From positions 3,447,501-3,511,500 of the forward strand of contig NZ_AP023027.1 of NCBI RefSeq assembly GCF_014467075.1: a stretch of 64,000 nt of DNA. Reading direction: 5' to 3'. Positions 16,421 through 31,266 of this stretch are shown in pieces. The stretch's first letter is position 1. Every line of letters begins with the position of its first letter. Below the pieces are notes generated by a model. That model saw nothing but the letters and a program-made list of their open reading frames with translations. It did no database searches and had not been told where the DNA came from. The DNA comes from Anaerostipes caccae L1-92 (GTDB lineage: Bacteria > Bacillota > Clostridia > Lachnospirales > Lachnospiraceae). Position numbers and translations under genes: made by a program.

Positions 16421-16869
16421 AATATATAGCTCCTTTCAAAAGTCAATGTACTTAACGCTTCCTGTGTGCAGAACACTACCTGATGCGTTGGATATTTAAA
16501 CTTTACCAACACCCAAAAAGCCTCACGAGAAATATTTCCTTCTATAAAATCTTCGATGTAATCCCATATTGTATCATCTGCCATAGGCCCCTCTACAATA
16601 TCGTATTTGTGTTCTAAACCGCTGCGGCAGTCTACTATAAAATCAAGCCATTCTTCTGACAAATCTGAAAATTTTTTTATCTTCAAAATCTCTTTTGGCT
16701 CATATGAATATACATTGACAATATGTTGATTTTTTTTTGTAAGTGCCCATCGTTTGGCTTGCTTTTCTATATTGGTACAATAATATCCATAACCAAAATC
16801 CTTATAGAATCCGTTGGTCAAAATCTTTGGATGTTGAACAATTACATTGCTTCCATGAAATAATTCCAT
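16417..16869 (-). CDS. DUF3990-like protein, possible ADP-ribosyltransferase fold
   Basis: 150 residues. The start MELFHGSNVIVQHPKIL, the block DFGYGYYCTNIEKQAKRWA at about residues 24-43, and a late THQVVFCTQEAL match the pattern of DUF3990. In that family the N-terminal His, the middle Tyr pair and the late Gln/Glu are arranged as in ADP-ribosyltransferase-like folds, so it could modify a macromolecule with NAD. The ATG follows GGAGGTG 7 bases upstream. It overlaps its partner by 4 bases. The surrounding DNA is very AT-rich compared with the flanking operons, which suggests acquisition. Confidence 0.7.
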   Translation of the reverse strand: MELFHGSNVIVQHPKILTNGFYKDFGYGYYCTNIEKQAKRWALTKKNQHIVNVYSYEPKEILKIKKFSDLSEEWLDFIVDCRSGLEHKYDIVEGPMADDTIWDYIEDFIEGNISREAFWVLVKFKYPTHQVVFCTQEALSTLTFERSYIL

Positions 16870-17211
16870 TTACACACCTCCAACAATATATTGATAGTTT
16901 AACCGAAATTTTATACAATTCTTGACTATCAAGATCATTTTTATTTTCCAAACCGGGTTTGTAAAATAGGTAAAAGAAAGTGTCTCTATCTTTTTCTTTG
17001 GCCTTCCGAAGAAACAATTTCTTATCAACTGTATCAATCTTATGACATAAATAACGTATAATGTGCAGCTGACGAATAAAGCGAAGAATAACTTGTTTGA
17101 ATTATTCTCCGCAATCTTTAAAAACTGGCTGTATCAATAATTCATATATTGAGCCGGCACACTATTATATCCATATATTAGATCTTTTAATCTTTTAAAT
17201 TCTCTGAACAT
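16870..17211 (-). pseudogene. Degraded coding remnant upstream of the DUF3990 gene
   Basis: Reading the minus strand from an ATG at 17211 gives 25 codons (MFREFKRLKDLIYGYN and so on), a TGA at 17134-17136, then the same frame continues with QFLKIAENNSNKLFFALF. A one-base shift near 17075 joins it to RQLHIIRYLCHKIDTVDKK and KAKEKDRDTFFYLFYKPGL. The pieces read like one helical, lysine-rich protein of about 110 residues broken by a stop and a frameshift. I do not recognise the family. Chance open frames in AT-rich DNA are a real alternative. The rest of 17212-17366 shows nothing. Confidence 0.3.
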
Positions 17212-17366
17212 TTTCTCTACTCGGTGCAACTATTCATTGCTTTTGTTTGTAATATTAATTATAGCATTCTGCAATTTGCTTTTCAATATTCAAATGTAAT
17301 TTTTATCTATTTATATTCTTTTTTTCTATTTTTTAGTAATAAACACATTTTTAATATTTTATACAA

Positions 17367-17401
17367 AAAACTGCAGTCTCTTTTATAGAGACTGCAGTTT
17401 T
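17367..17401 (-). terminator. Terminator of the str operon (after tuf)
   Basis: Perfect 14-bp inverted repeat AAAACTGCAGTCTC (17367-17380) and GAGACTGCAGTTTT (17388-17401) with a 7-base loop; on the minus strand it runs into TTTTTT. Thirty bases after the tuf stop. Confidence 0.95.
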
Positions 17402-17430
17402 ACATTTCGTACTAATACAAAAATTACTGA

Positions 17431-18624
17431 TTACTCAATAATTGTAGCAACACGTCCTGATCCAACTGTACGTCCACCTTCACGGATAGCGAAAGATAAT
17501 CCCTGAGCCATAGCGATTGGGTGAATCAGTTCGATTGTCATTTCTACGTTGTCACCAGGCATGCACATTTCAACACCTTCTGGTAATTCAACAACACCTG
17601 TTACGTCAGTTGTTCTGAAGTAGAACTGAGGACGGTATTTGTTGAAGAAAGGAGTATGACGTCCACCTTCATCTTTTGTTAAAACGTATACCTGAGCTGT
17701 AAATTTTGTGTGACATGTGATAGAACCTGGTTTACAAAGAACCTGTCCTCTTTCGATTTCTTCTCTCTGAACACCACGGAGAAGAGCACCGATGTTGTCA
17801 CCAGCCTGAGCTTCATCAAGAAGTTTACGGAACATTTCGATACCAGTTACGACAACTTTTCTTGTCTCTTCTTTGATACCAACGATTTCAACTTCTTCAG
17901 ATACGTGAAGCACACCACTTTCAACTCTACCTGTTGCAACAGTACCACGTCCTGTGATAGAGAATACATCCTCTACAGGCATAAGGAATGGTTTGTCTGT
18001 ATCGCGCTGTGGGTCTGGAATCCAGCTGTCAACTGCAGCCATAAGTTCCATGATCTTATCTCCCCACTCGCTGTTAGGATCTTCAAGAGCTTTTAAAGCA
18101 GATCCCTGGATAACTGGAGTGTCATCACCTGGGAATTCGTACTCGCTTAATAACTCACGGATTTCCATTTCTACTAATTCTAATAACTCTTCATCGTCTA
18201 CCATGTCACATTTGTTCATGAATACTACGATGTAAGGTACGCCTACCTGACGGGAAAGAAGGATGTGCTCTTTTGTCTGAGCCATAACACCGTCAGTTGC
18301 AGCTACTACAAGGATAGCTCCGTCCATCTGAGCAGCACCAGTGATCATGTTCTTTACATAATCGGCATGGCCTGGGCAGTCAACGTGTGCGTAGTGACGG
18401 TTATCTGTTTCATATTCTACGTGAGCTGTGGAGATAGTGATACCACGTTCTCTTTCTTCCGGAGCTTTATCGATGTTTTCGAAATCAACGGCTGCGTTTC
18501 CATCTACTCTGGCACTTAATGTCTTTGTGATAGCAGCTGTTAAAGTAGTTTTACCATGATCGACGTGACCAATGGTACCAATGTTGCAATGAGGTTTGGT
18601 TCTCTCAAACTTTTCTTTAGCCAT
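17431..18624 (-). CDS. tuf: Elongation factor Tu
   Basis: 397 residues. GTPase motifs: [10 protein letters not shown] (P-loop, about 19-28), ERERGITI (switch I), DCPGHADY (switch II), NKCDMVD and GSALKAL. Domains 2 and 3 follow with [11 protein letters not shown] and the C-terminal [11 protein letters not shown]. It delivers aminoacyl-tRNA to the ribosome. The ATG at 18624 is preferred over an upstream start because AAGGAGG lies just before it and the protein then begins [10 protein letters not shown] as usual. A separate promoter (18722-18750) lies in the 153-base gap after fusA, so tuf can be expressed above the level of the operon. Confidence 0.99.
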   Translation of the reverse strand: MAKEKFERTKPHCNIGTIGHVDHGKTTLTAAITKTLSARVDGNAAVDFENIDKAPEERERGITISTAHVEYETDNRHYAHVDCPGHADYVKNMITGAAQMDGAILVVAATDGVMAQTKEHILLSRQVGVPYIVVFMNKCDMVDDEELLELVEMEIRELLSEYEFPGDDTPVIQGSALKALEDPNSEWGDKIMELMAAVDSWIPDPQRDTDKPFLMPVEDVFSITGRGTVATGRVESGVLHVSEEVEIVGIKEETRKVVVTGIEMFRKLLDEAQAGDNIGALLRGVQREEIERGQVLCKPGSITCHTKFTAQVYVLTKDEGGRHTPFFNKYRPQFYFRTTDVTGVVELPEGVEMCMPGDNVEMTIELIHPIAMAQGLSFAIREGGRTVGSGRVATIIE

Positions 18625-18721
18625 TTTAAATGTCCTCCTTATTAGCCCTTTGGGCAAATAGATAAATTATTATTTACTACCGGGTCGACGAATCACCTTA
18701 CCAAAGGCCGTCCTACCCTTG

Positions 18722-18750
18722 ATTATATTTCATTTCTTTGAAGAATTCAA
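18722..18750 (-). promoter_or_regulatory. Internal promoter in front of tuf
   Basis: Minus strand TTGAAT (complement of 18745-18750), 17-base spacer, TATAAT (complement of 18722-18727). It lies just after the fusA stop and gives a leader of about 90 bases before the tuf ATG. Confidence 0.75.
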
Positions 18751-18777
18751 GCATATTTTTTTATCAAAAAAACCTGC

Positions 18778-20895
18778 TTATTTTGTTTTATCAGCGATGA
18801 TTTTTTCCTGTACACTCTTCGGTACCGGCTCGTAGCTGTTGAAGAACATAGAGTAGTTTCCACGACCCTGTGTTCTGGAACGTAAGTCGGTTGAGTATCC
18901 GAACATTTCTGCAAGAGGAACGAAAGCTCTGATGATCTTTCCGCCTCCGACATCGTCCATACCTTCGATACGTCCGCGGCGTGAGTTGATATCACCGATA
19001 ACATCTCCCATGTAATCTTCAGGAGTTGTAACTTCGACTCTCATGATCGGCTCTAAGATGATAGCTCCGGCTTTCTGCATCGCTTCTTTGAATGCCATAG
19101 AACCGGCGATCTTAAAGGCCATCTCTGAGGAATCGACATCATGGTAAGATCCATCGTATACAGTAGCTTTTACACCAAGTACCGGGAATCCTCCAAGGAT
19201 ACCGCACTGAGCAGCTTCTTCGATACCAGCTCCGACTGCCGGGATATATTCCTTCGGAATGTTACCGCCGACAACAGTGGATTCAAACTTGAACAGTTCT
19301 TCACCATTGGCATCCATTGGCTCAAAGTGTACTTTACAGTGTCCATACTGACCGCGTCCACCAGACTGTTTTGCATACTTGCTGTCCACATCCACTTCTT
19401 TTGTGAAGGACTCTTTGTAAGCAACCTGAGGAGCACCTACGTTTGCTTCTACTTTGAACTCACGAAGCAGACGGTCTACGATGATTTCCAGGTGAAGCTC
19501 ACCCATTCCGGAAATGATAGTCTGTCCTGTCTCTTCATCAGTATGAGCTTTGAAGGTCGGATCTTCTTCTGCAAGTTTTGCAAGTGCTTCTGACATCTTG
19601 CCCTGACCTGCTTTTGTCTTAGGCTCGATCGCTACGTCGATAACCGGCTCTGGGAATTCCATGGATTCCAGGATTACCGGACTCTTCTCGTCACAGATCG
19701 TATCACCTGTTGCTGTGATCTTGAAACCTACGGCAGCTGCGATATCACCTGCATAAACTTTGTCTAACTCTTCACGCTTGTTGGCATGCATCTGAAGGAT
19801 ACGTCCAACACGCTCTTTTTTCTGTTTTGTAGCATTTAATACATAGGAACCTGAATTCATTGTTCCGGAGTAAACACGGAAGAAAGCAAGCTTTCCAACG
19901 AATGGGTCTGTCATGATCTTAAATGCAAGTGCTGCGAAAGGTTCATCATCAGATGAATGTCTTTCGATTTCGTTTCCGTCTTCATCCACACCCTTGATGG
20001 CAGCGATATCCGTCGGTGCCGGCATGAACTCAAGAACAGCGTCCAGTAACTTCTGAACACCTTTGTTGCGGTAAGCAGTACCACAGCAGATCGGAACTGC
20101 TGTACATTCGCATGTTCCTTTTCTCAGTGCTGCTTTTAATGCTTCCACTGATGGCTCTTCCCCTTCCAGGTATTCCATCATCAGATCGTCGTCTAACTCA
20201 CAGATCTGCTCTACTAACTGAGTGTGATACATTTCTGCATCATCTTTCATATCATCAGGGATATCTGTGATTGAAATGTCTTCTCCCTTATCATCATTAT
20301 AGATGTAGGCTTTCATTTCAAACAAGTCGATGATTCCCTGGAAATCGTCTTCTTTGCCGATTGGCAGCTGAATCATAACTGCATTGGCACCGAGACGGTC
20401 TTTGATCTGCTCTACAGAACCGTAGAAGTCTGCACCTAAGATATCCATCTTGTTGATGAATGCCATTCTCGGTACATCATAAGTGTCTGCCTGACGCCAT
20501 ACATTCTCAGACTGCGGCTCTACTCCGCCCTTTGCATCAAATACACCGATGGCACCGTCGAGTACACGCAGGGAACGTTCTACTTCTACTGTAAAGTCAA
20601 CGTGTCCCGGTGTATCAATGATGTTGATACGGTGTTCTAATGCTCCGTCTTTCGGTTTGCAGTTTTCCTGGAGAGTCCAGTGACATGTGGTCGCTGCAGA
20701 AGTGATCGTGATTCCTCTTTCCTGTTCCTGCTCCATCCAGTCCATGGTAGCAGTTCCCTCATGAGTATCACCGATCTTATAATTTACACCAGTATAATAG
20801 AGGATACGCTCTGTCAAAGTGGTTTTTCCAGCATCGATATGAGCCATGATTCCAATATTTCTGGTTCTCTCTAATGGATATTCTCTTCCAGCCAA
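18778..20895 (-). CDS. fusA: Elongation factor G
   Basis: 705 residues, full length. G domain motifs: [15 protein letters not shown] (about 16-30), [32 protein letters not shown] and NKMD. Later: [10 protein letters not shown], and the domain [10 protein letters not shown] region that enters the decoding centre. It catalyses ribosome translocation. The start is TTG (complement of 20893-20895), with TAGGAGG 8 bases upstream; no ATG fits. It lies 53 bases after rpsG in the str operon. Confidence 0.98.
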   Translation of the reverse strand: MAGREYPLERTRNIGIMAHIDAGKTTLTERILYYTGVNYKIGDTHEGTATMDWMEQEQERGITITSAATTCHWTLQENCKPKDGALEHRINIIDTPGHVDFTVEVERSLRVLDGAIGVFDAKGGVEPQSENVWRQADTYDVPRMAFINKMDILGADFYGSVEQIKDRLGANAVMIQLPIGKEDDFQGIIDLFEMKAYIYNDDKGEDISITDIPDDMKDDAEMYHTQLVEQICELDDDLMMEYLEGEEPSVEALKAALRKGTCECTAVPICCGTAYRNKGVQKLLDAVLEFMPAPTDIAAIKGVDEDGNEIERHSSDDEPFAALAFKIMTDPFVGKLAFFRVYSGTMNSGSYVLNATKQKKERVGRILQMHANKREELDKVYAGDIAAAVGFKITATGDTICDEKSPVILESMEFPEPVIDVAIEPKTKAGQGKMSEALAKLAEEDPTFKAHTDEETGQTIISGMGELHLEIIVDRLLREFKVEANVGAPQVAYKESFTKEVDVDSKYAKQSGGRGQYGHCKVHFEPMDANGEELFKFESTVVGGNIPKEYIPAVGAGIEEAAQCGILGGFPVLGVKATVYDGSYHDVDSSEMAFKIAGSMAFKEAMQKAGAIILEPIMRVEVTTPEDYMGDVIGDINSRRGRIEGMDDVGGGKIIRAFVPLAEMFGYSTDLRSRTQGRGNYSMFFNSYEPVPKSVQEKIIADKTK

Positions 20896-20948
20896 GATCT
20901 TTTCCTCCTATTGTTTTTCGGATAAAGCGGTAGGCCCCGCACACCAGA

Positions 20949-21491
<543 letters not shown>

Positions 21492-21623
21492 TCATCGGTA
21501 CTCATTCATCCTTGCGCAGCTACCGGCTTTCCGCCGGCCTTCAAGCGCTCAATGCCTGATCGTGCCAGAATTTATATCTATCTCCTGTTCTACAGGGAAA
21601 ACATTCATTTCCGGCACAACTAT

Positions 21624-21653
21624 ACAAGGTAGCGTAATGTTACGCTGCTTTGT
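21624..21653 (-). promoter_or_regulatory. Hairpin between rpsL and rpsG
   Basis: A 14-base arm, 2-base gap and 14-base arm (21624-21637 and 21640-21653) pair completely if two G-U pairs are allowed in RNA. It sits 20 bases after the rpsL stop in the 254-base spacer before rpsG. In E. coli the rpsL-rpsG spacer is where S7 binds its mRNA; whether this hairpin plays that role is inference. A second small GC-rich hairpin lies near 21520-21537. Confidence 0.45.
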
Positions 21654-21673
21654 ACCAATTTAGTTTCGTTTGA

Positions 21674-22087
21674 TTATTTCTTCGGTCTCTTAGCTCCGTA
21701 TTTGGAACGAGCCTGCATTCTGTTTGCAACACCTGCTGTATCAAGTGTTCCACGAACGATATGGTAACGGGTACCTGGTAAGTCCTTAACACGACCACCA
21801 CGAATCAGAACAACACTATGTTCCTGTAAGTTATGTCCCTCACCCGGGATATAGCTTGTTACTTCGATACCGTTAGAAAGACGTACTCTGGCGATCTTAC
21901 GAAGAGCAGAGTTAGGCTTTTTAGGAGTCGCAGTCTTAACAGCTGTACAAACCCCTCTCTTCTGAGGAGAGCTTGCGTTTACTGATCTCTTCTTTAAAGA
22001 GTTAAAACTTTTCTGAAGAGCCGGTGCGGTAGACTTCTTTGTAGATGTCTTTCTCCCTTTTCTAACTAATTGGTTAAAAGTTGGCAT
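21674..22087 (-). CDS. rpsL: 30S ribosomal protein S12
   Basis: 137 residues with [11 protein letters not shown] at the start, the [17 protein letters not shown] block containing the lysine known for streptomycin-resistance mutations, and the loop [23 protein letters not shown]12 helps monitor decoding in the A site. First gene of the str operon, with its own near-perfect promoter upstream. Confidence 0.99.
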   Translation of the reverse strand: MPTFNQLVRKGRKTSTKKSTAPALQKSFNSLKKRSVNASSPQKRGVCTAVKTATPKKPNSALRKIARVRLSNGIEVTSYIPGEGHNLQEHSVVLIRGGRVKDLPGTRYHIVRGTLDTAGVANRMQARSKYGAKRPKK

Positions 22088-22168
22088 TAATTTTCACCTC
22101 CATGCATGTTTTCTGCTGTAGTTACTTATGATCAGTTGTTGCACATAGATATCTACGCGCATTTTTTA

Positions 22169-22197
22169 ATTATAAATGCGGCAAAATCGTTTGTCAA
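22169..22197 (-). promoter_or_regulatory. Promoter of the rpsL-rpsG-fusA-tuf operon
   Basis: Minus strand TTGACA (complement of 22192-22197), 17-base spacer, TATAAT (complement of 22169-22174): a full consensus match. It lies in the gap after rpoC and gives a leader of about 75 bases. Confidence 0.92.
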
Positions 22198-22224
22198 GGG
22201 GATTTCCCAATAAATCAGGAAAGA

Positions 22225-22252
22225 TCCCGCCCCTGCGGATGCAGGGACGGGA
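22225..22252 (-). terminator. Hairpin after rpoC
   Basis: TCCCGCCCCTGC (22225-22236) pairs with GCAGGGACGGGA (22241-22252) with one mismatch and a 4-base loop. Very stable, but the following T run is weak. Probable terminator of rpoBC. Confidence 0.7.
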
Positions 22253-22270
22253 CCTGTTAAAACCTTGACT

Positions 22271-25846
<3,576 letters not shown>

Positions 25847-25876
25847 TAAGGTTGCTCCTTCCTTCTATCTGCACTT

Positions 25877-28800
25877 CTATGAAATAGTAGTGTCTTCGCC
25901 ATCTTCAAAGTTCCCCTCTTTAAACCCTAAAGCTCCCAGGGAATTTTCGTTTTCTTCATAATTATTAAATACGCTGTCGCCTTCGATCATCGGTTTCAGG
26001 TCCTGGTTGGTGTCAGCCAGGTCTACATTTTCCTTGATCTCGACTTCCTCCGCATTTTCATCGAGTACCTTAACATCTAATGCCAGAGACTGGAATTCTT
26101 TCAGCAGTACCTTGAAGGATTCCGGAATACCCGGCTCAGGAATGTTGTCGCCTTTGATGATAGCCTCGTATGTTTTCACACGACCGATAACATCATCGGA
26201 TTTCACTGTCAGAATTTCCTGCAGTGTATAGGATGCCCCATATGCTTCCAGGGCCCAAACTTCCATCTCTCCGAAGCGCTGTCCGCCGAACTGCGCCTTA
26301 CCTCCCAGCGGCTGCTGGGTAACCAGAGAATATGGTCCTGTTGAACGTGCATGGATTTTATCATCAACCAAATGGTGCAGTTTCAGGTAATGCATGAATC
26401 CGATCGTAACCGGGCTGTCAAACTCTTCTCCGGTTCGCCCGTCTCTCAGTCTTACTTTTCCGGTACTGTCGATCGGCACGCCTTCCCAATCCTTTTTGTG
26501 ATCCTGATTTTCTCTCAAAAATTCAATTACATTACCGTCAACACGGTCTTTCCATTTCGCCTCAAAATCTTCCCAGCTGGTGTTGGCAAAATCATTGGCC
26601 ATTTCCAGTGTCACAGCGATATCGTCCTCATCAGCTCCGTTGAATACCGGAGTTGCCACGTTAAATCCTAATACTTTTGCCGCAAGGGACAGATGAATCT
26701 CCAGCACCTGCCCGATATTCATACGTGACGGCACACCCAGCGGGTTCAGCACGATGTCCAGAGGACGGCCATTCGGAAGGTACGGCATATCCTCCACCGG
26801 AAGGATACGGGAAATAACACCCTTGTTACCGTGACGTCCGGCCATCTTATCTCCCACAGAGATCTTTCTCTTCTGGGCGATGTAGACACGGACTGTTTTA
26901 TTTACTCCAGGAGGCAGTTCGTCTCCGTTCTCTCTTGTAAAGATCTTCGTATCCATAACGACACCGTAAGCTCCGTGAGGAACTCTCAATGAGGTATCGC
27001 GGACTTCTCTGGCTTTTTCACCGAAAATAGCACGGAGCAGGCGTTCTTCCGCTGTAAGCTCTGTCTCTCCCTTCGGTGTTACTTTTCCGACCAAGATGTC
27101 ACCCGCACGGACTTCTGCTCCGATACGGATAATACCGTTTTCATCCAGGTCTTTTAATACGTCTTCACTTAACCCTGCCAGGTCCCTTGTGATCTCTTCT
27201 TGTCCAAGTTTCGTATCACGGGCCTCTGCCTCGTACTCTTCGATGTGAACAGAGGTGTACACATCTTCCTGTACCAGACGCTCGCTCAGCAGGACAGCAT
27301 CCTCGTAATTATAACCTTCCCAGGTCATAAATCCGATCAGAGGATTTTTACCAAGTGCCATCTCTCCGCTCTTTGTGGAAGCTCCGTCTGCAAGGATATC
27401 ATCCTTTTTCACACGGTCCCCCTCGAAAACAATCGGACGCTGGTTCATACAGTTCCCCTGGTTGCTCCTTGCAAATTTAATTACATTGTAAATGTCTTTG
27501 CCGCCGTCAGAGTCTCTGCGCACAACGATTTTTGTGCTGGTAGATTTCTCCACCACTCCGTCGTTTTTCGCAACGATACATACACCGGAGTCAAAGGCTG
27601 CCTTGGATTCCATACCGGTTCCCACCACAGGTGCCTCTGTGGAAAGCAGCGGAACGGCCTGACGCTGCATGTTGGACCCCATCAGTGCACGGTTCGCATC
27701 GTCATTTTCAAGGAACGGGATCATTGACGTAGCCACTGAGAATACCATCTTAGGAGATACATCCATCAGATCCAGATTTGCCTTATCAAACTCTGAAGTA
27801 TCTTCGCGGAAACGGCCGGATACATGGGCGTGAACAAAATGTCCGTCCTCATCCAAAGGCTCATTCGCCTGTGCTACGACAAAATTATCTTCTTCATCTG
27901 CGGTAAGATATACAACATTGTCCGTAACAACTGGATTTTCAGGATCTGTCTTATCCAATACACGGTACGGAGCTTCGATGAATCCATACTCGTTGATCCT
28001 TGCATAAGTCGCCAGAGAGTTGATCAGACCGATGTTCGGACCTTCCGGGGTCTCGATCGGACACATTCTTCCATAATGAGAGTAGTGTACGTCACGCACC
28101 TCGAATCCCGCACGGTCTCTGGACAATCCTCCAGGTCCCAATGCAGACAGACGGCGCTTGTGTGTCAGCTCAGACAGCGGATTGTTGTGATCCATGAACT
28201 GAGAAAGCTGGGAACTTCCGAAGAATTCCTTCACTGCTGCGGTCACCGGCTTAATATTGATCAGAGACTGTGGTGTGATCGTCTCGATATCCTGAGTCGT
28301 CATTCTCTCGCGGACAACTCTTTCCAGTCTGGAAAGACCAATCCGGTACTGATTCTGTAACAATTCTCCCACCGCTCTGATACGGCGGTTACCTAAATGG
28401 TCAATATCATCATGGTTTCCGATATTATATTCCAGATGCATATTATAGTTAATAGACGCTAAAATATCTTCCTTTGTAATGTGTTTCGGAATCAGGTCGT
28501 GAATGTTCTTTTTCACTGCCGCTTTTAATTCATCACCGCTTAAACCTTCTGCCAGAATCTTTTCCAGCACAGGGTAAAATACATTCTCATGGATGCCAAG
28601 TTCTTCCGGATCAAAATCTACATATTCGGCCAGGTTTACGGTCATATTAGATAATACTTTTGTATTGCCGAATTCAGTCTGGATCAGCACACTCTGAACC
28701 GCAGCATTCTGGATCTTATCTGCCAGTTCCAGTGTAACTTCGGTTCCTGCTTCCGCCAGGATCTCTCCCGTGGAAGTATCAATCACGTCCTCTGCAAGCA

Positions 28801-29677
28801 TATGGCCGGTAATGCGGTTTCTGAATGCCAGCTTTTTATTGAACTTGTAGCGTCCGACTTTTGCCAGATCATAGCGTCTCGGGTCAAAGAACATGCTGTT
28901 GATCAGGCTCTCCGCGCTGTCCACGGACAGAGGCTCACCCGGACGGATCTTTTTGTATAACTCTAATAAACCGTCCTCATAGTTATCAGACGGATCTTTC
29001 TCCATACTTGCAAGAATCTTCGGCTCTTCTCCGAATAATTCTTTGATCTCCGCATTGGTTCCGATTCCGAGAGCACGGATCAATACGGTAATCGGCACTT
29101 TCCTTGTACGGTCCACACGCACATTGAAAATGTCATTGGAGTCTGTCTCGTACTCAAGCCATGCACCGCGGTTTGGGATCACGGTCGCAGAGTACAATTT
29201 TTTACCAATTTTATCATGGGCAATTCCATAGTAGATACCAGGAGAACGCACCAGCTGACTGACAATAACACGTTCCGCTCCGTTGATCACAAATGTCCCC
29301 GTATCTGTCATCAAAGGTAGGTCGCCCATGAAAATGTCGTGCTGTTTGATTTCATCCGTTTCCTTATTATGAAGTCTTACTTTCACCTTCATCGGAGCGG
29401 CATATGTGGCATCCCTCTCCTTACACTCTTCGATGGAATACTTGATATCATCCCTGCACAGCTTAAAATCGATGAATTCCAGGCTAAGCTGATCGCTGTA
29501 ATCCCCAATTGGAGAAATATCCTCAAATACCTCTTTGAGTCCTTCCCCCAAGAACCAGTTGTAAGAGTCCTTTTGAATTTCAATAAGGTTCGGTACTTCC
29601 AAGACGTCATCTTGTCTCGCATAACTCATCCTTATGCTCGTACCCGATTTCATTGGTTGAATTCTGTTTTTTTCCAT
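25877..29677 (-). CDS. rpoB: RNA polymerase subunit beta
   Basis: About 1266 residues from the ATG at 29677, which follows AAGAGGTG; an open stretch further upstream does not resemble RpoB and would overlap the promoter. Visible blocks: [22 protein letters not shown] at the N-terminus, the rifampicin-binding cluster [53 protein letters not shown] and [19 protein letters not shown]. The C-terminus has an acidic tail of about 60 residues, common in Clostridia. Wild-type-looking residues occupy the rifampicin region. Confidence 0.99.
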   Translation of the reverse strand: MEKNRIQPMKSGTSIRMSYARQDDVLEVPNLIEIQKDSYNWFLGEGLKEVFEDISPIGDYSDQLSLEFIDFKLCRDDIKYSIEECKERDATYAAPMKVKVRLHNKETDEIKQHDIFMGDLPLMTDTGTFVINGAERVIVSQLVRSPGIYYGIAHDKIGKKLYSATVIPNRGAWLEYETDSNDIFNVRVDRTRKVPITVLIRALGIGTNAEIKELFGEEPKILASMEKDPSDNYEDGLLELYKKIRPGEPLSVDSAESLINSMFFDPRRYDLAKVGRYKFNKKLAFRNRITGHMLAEDVIDTSTGEILAEAGTEVTLELADKIQNAAVQSVLIQTEFGNTKVLSNMTVNLAEYVDFDPEELGIHENVFYPVLEKILAEGLSGDELKAAVKKNIHDLIPKHITKEDILASINYNMHLEYNIGNHDDIDHLGNRRIRAVGELLQNQYRIGLSRLERVVRERMTTQDIETITPQSLINIKPVTAAVKEFFGSSQLSQFMDHNNPLSELTHKRRLSALGPGGLSRDRAGFEVRDVHYSHYGRMCPIETPEGPNIGLINSLATYARINEYGFIEAPYRVLDKTDPENPVVTDNVVYLTADEEDNFVVAQANEPLDEDGHFVHAHVSGRFREDTSEFDKANLDLMDVSPKMVFSVATSMIPFLENDDANRALMGSNMQRQAVPLLSTEAPVVGTGMESKAAFDSGVCIVAKNDGVVEKSTSTKIVVRRDSDGGKDIYNVIKFARSNQGNCMNQRPIVFEGDRVKKDDILADGASTKSGEMALGKNPLIGFMTWEGYNYEDAVLLSERLVQEDVYTSVHIEEYEAEARDTKLGQEEITRDLAGLSEDVLKDLDENGIIRIGAEVRAGDILVGKVTPKGETELTAEERLLRAIFGEKAREVRDTSLRVPHGAYGVVMDTKIFTRENGDELPPGVNKTVRVYIAQKRKISVGDKMAGRHGNKGVISRILPVEDMPYLPNGRPLDIVLNPLGVPSRMNIGQVLEIHLSLAAKVLGFNVATPVFNGADEDDIAVTLEMANDFANTSWEDFEAKWKDRVDGNVIEFLRENQDHKKDWEGVPIDSTGKVRLRDGRTGEEFDSPVTIGFMHYLKLHHLVDDKIHARSTGPYSLVTQQPLGGKAQFGGQRFGEMEVWALEAYGASYTLQEILTVKSDDVIGRVKTYEAIIKGDNIPEPGIPESFKVLLKEFQSLALDVKVLDENAEEVEIKENVDLADTNQDLKPMIEGDSVFNNYEENENSLGALGFKEGNFEDGEDTTIS

Positions 29678-29805
29678 GGACGTGTTCACCTCTTGATTTC
29701 TACATGGTTTATATACTACTTCTGATTGTGCGAATCTCTCACAATTTATATAACGAAAAAAAGGCTCGGCTATGGGCATACAATCCCATATTAAAGCATC
29801 GCCTA

Positions 29806-29834
29806 ATAATACCACAGTGTCTATGCCGTGTCAA
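29806..29834 (-). promoter_or_regulatory. Promoter of rpoBC
   Basis: Minus strand TTGACA (complement of 29829-29834), 17-base spacer, TATTAT (complement of 29806-29811). It lies between the rplL terminator and rpoB, with a leader of roughly 120 bases. Confidence 0.85.
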
Positions 29835-29856
29835 GCACAAATTTCAATAGACGCAA

Positions 29857-29890
29857 AAAGAATCGGACTGGCATGGCCAGCCGATTCTTT
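29857..29890 (-). terminator. Terminator between rplL and rpoB
   Basis: AAAGAATCGGACTGGC (29857-29872) pairs with GCCAGCCGATTCTTT (29876-29890) with one bulged A; on the minus strand TTTTT follows. Because a new promoter follows at once, rpoBC is at least partly uncoupled from rplJL. Confidence 0.85.
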
Positions 29891-29926
29891 CATGAAGTTT
29901 TCTTACATTAGATATGAAACAAAGAA

Positions 29927-30295
29927 CTATTTTAAAGTTACTTTTGCTCCTTCGCCTTCTAACTTAGCTTTGATGTCTTCTGCTTCTGCTTTAGATGCAG
30001 CTTCTTTGATCACTTTAGGAGCTCCGTCAACTAATTCTTTTGCTTCCTTTAAGCCTAAGCCAGTTACTTCACGAACGACTTTGATAACTTTAACCTTAGC
30101 TCCGCCGATCTCTGTAAGCTCTACGTCGAACTCATCTTTTTCTTCAGCTGCTGCACCGTCTGCTGCTCCGCCTGCTGCTACAACAACACCTGCTGCTGCA
30201 GATACACCGAATTCTTCTTCGCATGCTTTTACTAAATCATTTAATTCTAATACTGATAAACCTTTAATAACTTCAATAATTTCCTGAGTTGTCAT
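29927..30295 (-). CDS. rplL: 50S ribosomal protein L7/L12
   Basis: 122 residues. N-terminal dimerisation helices, an Ala/Gly-rich hinge (about 33-50), and the C-terminal factor-binding domain with [20 protein letters not shown] and [14 protein letters not shown]. Forms the ribosome stalk that recruits EF-Tu and EF-G. 41 bases after rplJ. Confidence 0.99.
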   Translation of the reverse strand: MTTQEIIEVIKGLSVLELNDLVKACEEEFGVSAAAGVVVAAGGAADGAAAEEKDEFDVELTEIGGAKVKVIKVVREVTGLGLKEAKELVDGAPKVIKEAASKAEAEDIKAKLEGEGAKVTLK

Positions 30296-30336
30296 TTTTA
30301 TTTCCTCCTAATAATTAATTTAATGTAAACCGCCGA

Positions 30337-30858
30337 TTATTCAGCAGCTTCTGTTGCTTCTTCCGCCGGAGCTTCTCCGTCTTTCTCTGCGATCTGTTTA
30401 ATAACACGAGCAAAGTTGGTAATCGGAGATTGAATGCTTCCGAGGAATTTTGCAAGTAATTCGTCTCTTGACGGAATGCTTGCGATAACCTGTACGCCGT
30501 CTTTGTCGTAGAAAGTTCCTTCTACAACCGCAGATTTCAGGCTGAATACTTCAATGTTCTTTGCGTATTTTGCTAAGATCCTTGCCGGTGCAGTTGCGTC
30601 TGTTTTGGAAACAGCGATCGCAGTCGGTCCGGTAAGGTCAGCAGACAACGGTTCAAATTCCGTATCTTTTACCGCAAAACGAATCATTGTATTTTTGTAT
30701 ACCTTGTACTCTACACCTGCTTCTCTTAATTCCTTACGCATTGCTGTATCTTCTTCTACAGAGATACCACGGTAAGAAACTAAAACTGCTGACTGAGCAT
30801 CTGTAAGCAATTCTTTGATTTCGTTAACGATAGGTTGTTTTAATTCTACTTTTGCCAT
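30337..30858 (-). CDS. rplJ: 50S ribosomal protein L10
   Basis: 173 residues; VELKQPIVNEIKELL, SYRGISVEEDTAMRKELR and VYKNTMIRFA are typical. L10 anchors the L7/L12 stalk. The C-terminus carries the helix that binds L7/L12 plus an acidic Glu/Ala tail. AAGGAGGTG precedes the ATG by 7 bases. The leader in front carries an L10 autoregulatory structure and an attenuator. Confidence 0.98.
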   Translation of the reverse strand: MAKVELKQPIVNEIKELLTDAQSAVLVSYRGISVEEDTAMRKELREAGVEYKVYKNTMIRFAVKDTEFEPLSADLTGPTAIAVSKTDATAPARILAKYAKNIEVFSLKSAVVEGTFYDKDGVQVIASIPSRDELLAKFLGSIQSPITNFARVIKQIAEKDGEAPAEEATEAAE

Positions 30859-30935
30859 AATGAATGGTGCACCTCCTTGATTTATTTTAGTGTACCGCCG
30901 CTTGGATCCAAATTCCGCAGAATTTTCTATAAGAA

Positions 30936-31055
30936 TAAGAAAAGCCCTTTGTCCGCAAAGACAAAGGGCACAATTAGCTCAATACTAATCATCATCCTCG
31001 GCAGGCCGTTCTACGTTACGCCATACGGCGCCTGCTGTCTTCGGCAGTGATACTT
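30936..31055 (-). ncRNA. Ribosomal protein L10 leader
   Basis: The transcript from the promoter at 31061-31089 begins with a structured leader containing TGCCGAAGACAGCAGGCGCC and, after a spacer, GGCCTGCCGAGGATGA. These two complementary blocks are the conserved core of the L10 leader of Firmicutes, which mimics the L10 binding site on 23S rRNA. It is followed by the attenuator hairpin, so free L10 would reduce rplJL expression. Confidence 0.85.
30944..30969 (-). terminator. Attenuator of the L10 leader
   Basis: Perfect 10-bp stem GCCCTTTGTC (30944-30953) with GACAAAGGGC (30960-30969), 6-base loop; on the minus strand it leads into TTTTC. It lies 85 bases before the rplJ start. Confidence 0.85.
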
Positions 31056-31060
31056 GTAGT

Positions 31061-31089
31061 AATATATCATACGGTGCCGAAAACGTCAA
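31061..31089 (-). promoter_or_regulatory. Promoter of rplJ-rplL
   Basis: Minus strand TTGACG (complement of 31084-31089), 17-base spacer, TATATT (complement of 31061-31066). It starts 15 bases after the stop codon of the 53-residue gene. Confidence 0.85.
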
Positions 31090-31104
31090 CTGGTTTTTTG
31101 AAAT

Positions 31105-31266
31105 TTATTGAGTAACCTTTAGTTCCATCGCCTCTTCCGCAAATACCTCCATCAGAATTTTTTGGTAGGCTTTTTGTGGATTTTTTGCGGAGAAATGTTT
31201 CTCTAAAGCTTTCATTTTAAGGTCAATATAAATTGCTTTATAATATTTCTTTTCTCCAGATGGCAT
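31105..31266 (-). CDS. Small 53-residue protein, possibly a truncated VapD-like protein
   Basis: The start ATG overlaps the stop of the upstream gene by one base (TAATG), so it is translationally coupled and probably real despite its length. It begins MPSGEKKYYKAIYIDLKMK and contains NPQKAYQKIL. The pattern K-A-I-x-x-D-L followed by A-Y-x-x-I resembles the first strand and helix of VapD (Cas2-fold) proteins, but the rest of that family, including the GF-x-x-x-Q-G segment, is missing and the tail EVFAEEAMELKVTQ looks different. It may be a shortened relative or something else. Confidence 0.5.
   Translation of the reverse strand: MPSGEKKYYKAIYIDLKMKALEKHFSAKNPQKAYQKILMEVFAEEAMELKVTQ

Noticed and set aside
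29678..29815. N-terminal extension of rpoB
   Set aside because: Does not resemble RpoB, and would put the start inside the mapped promoter boxes; the ATG at 29677 has a suitable ribosome binding site.
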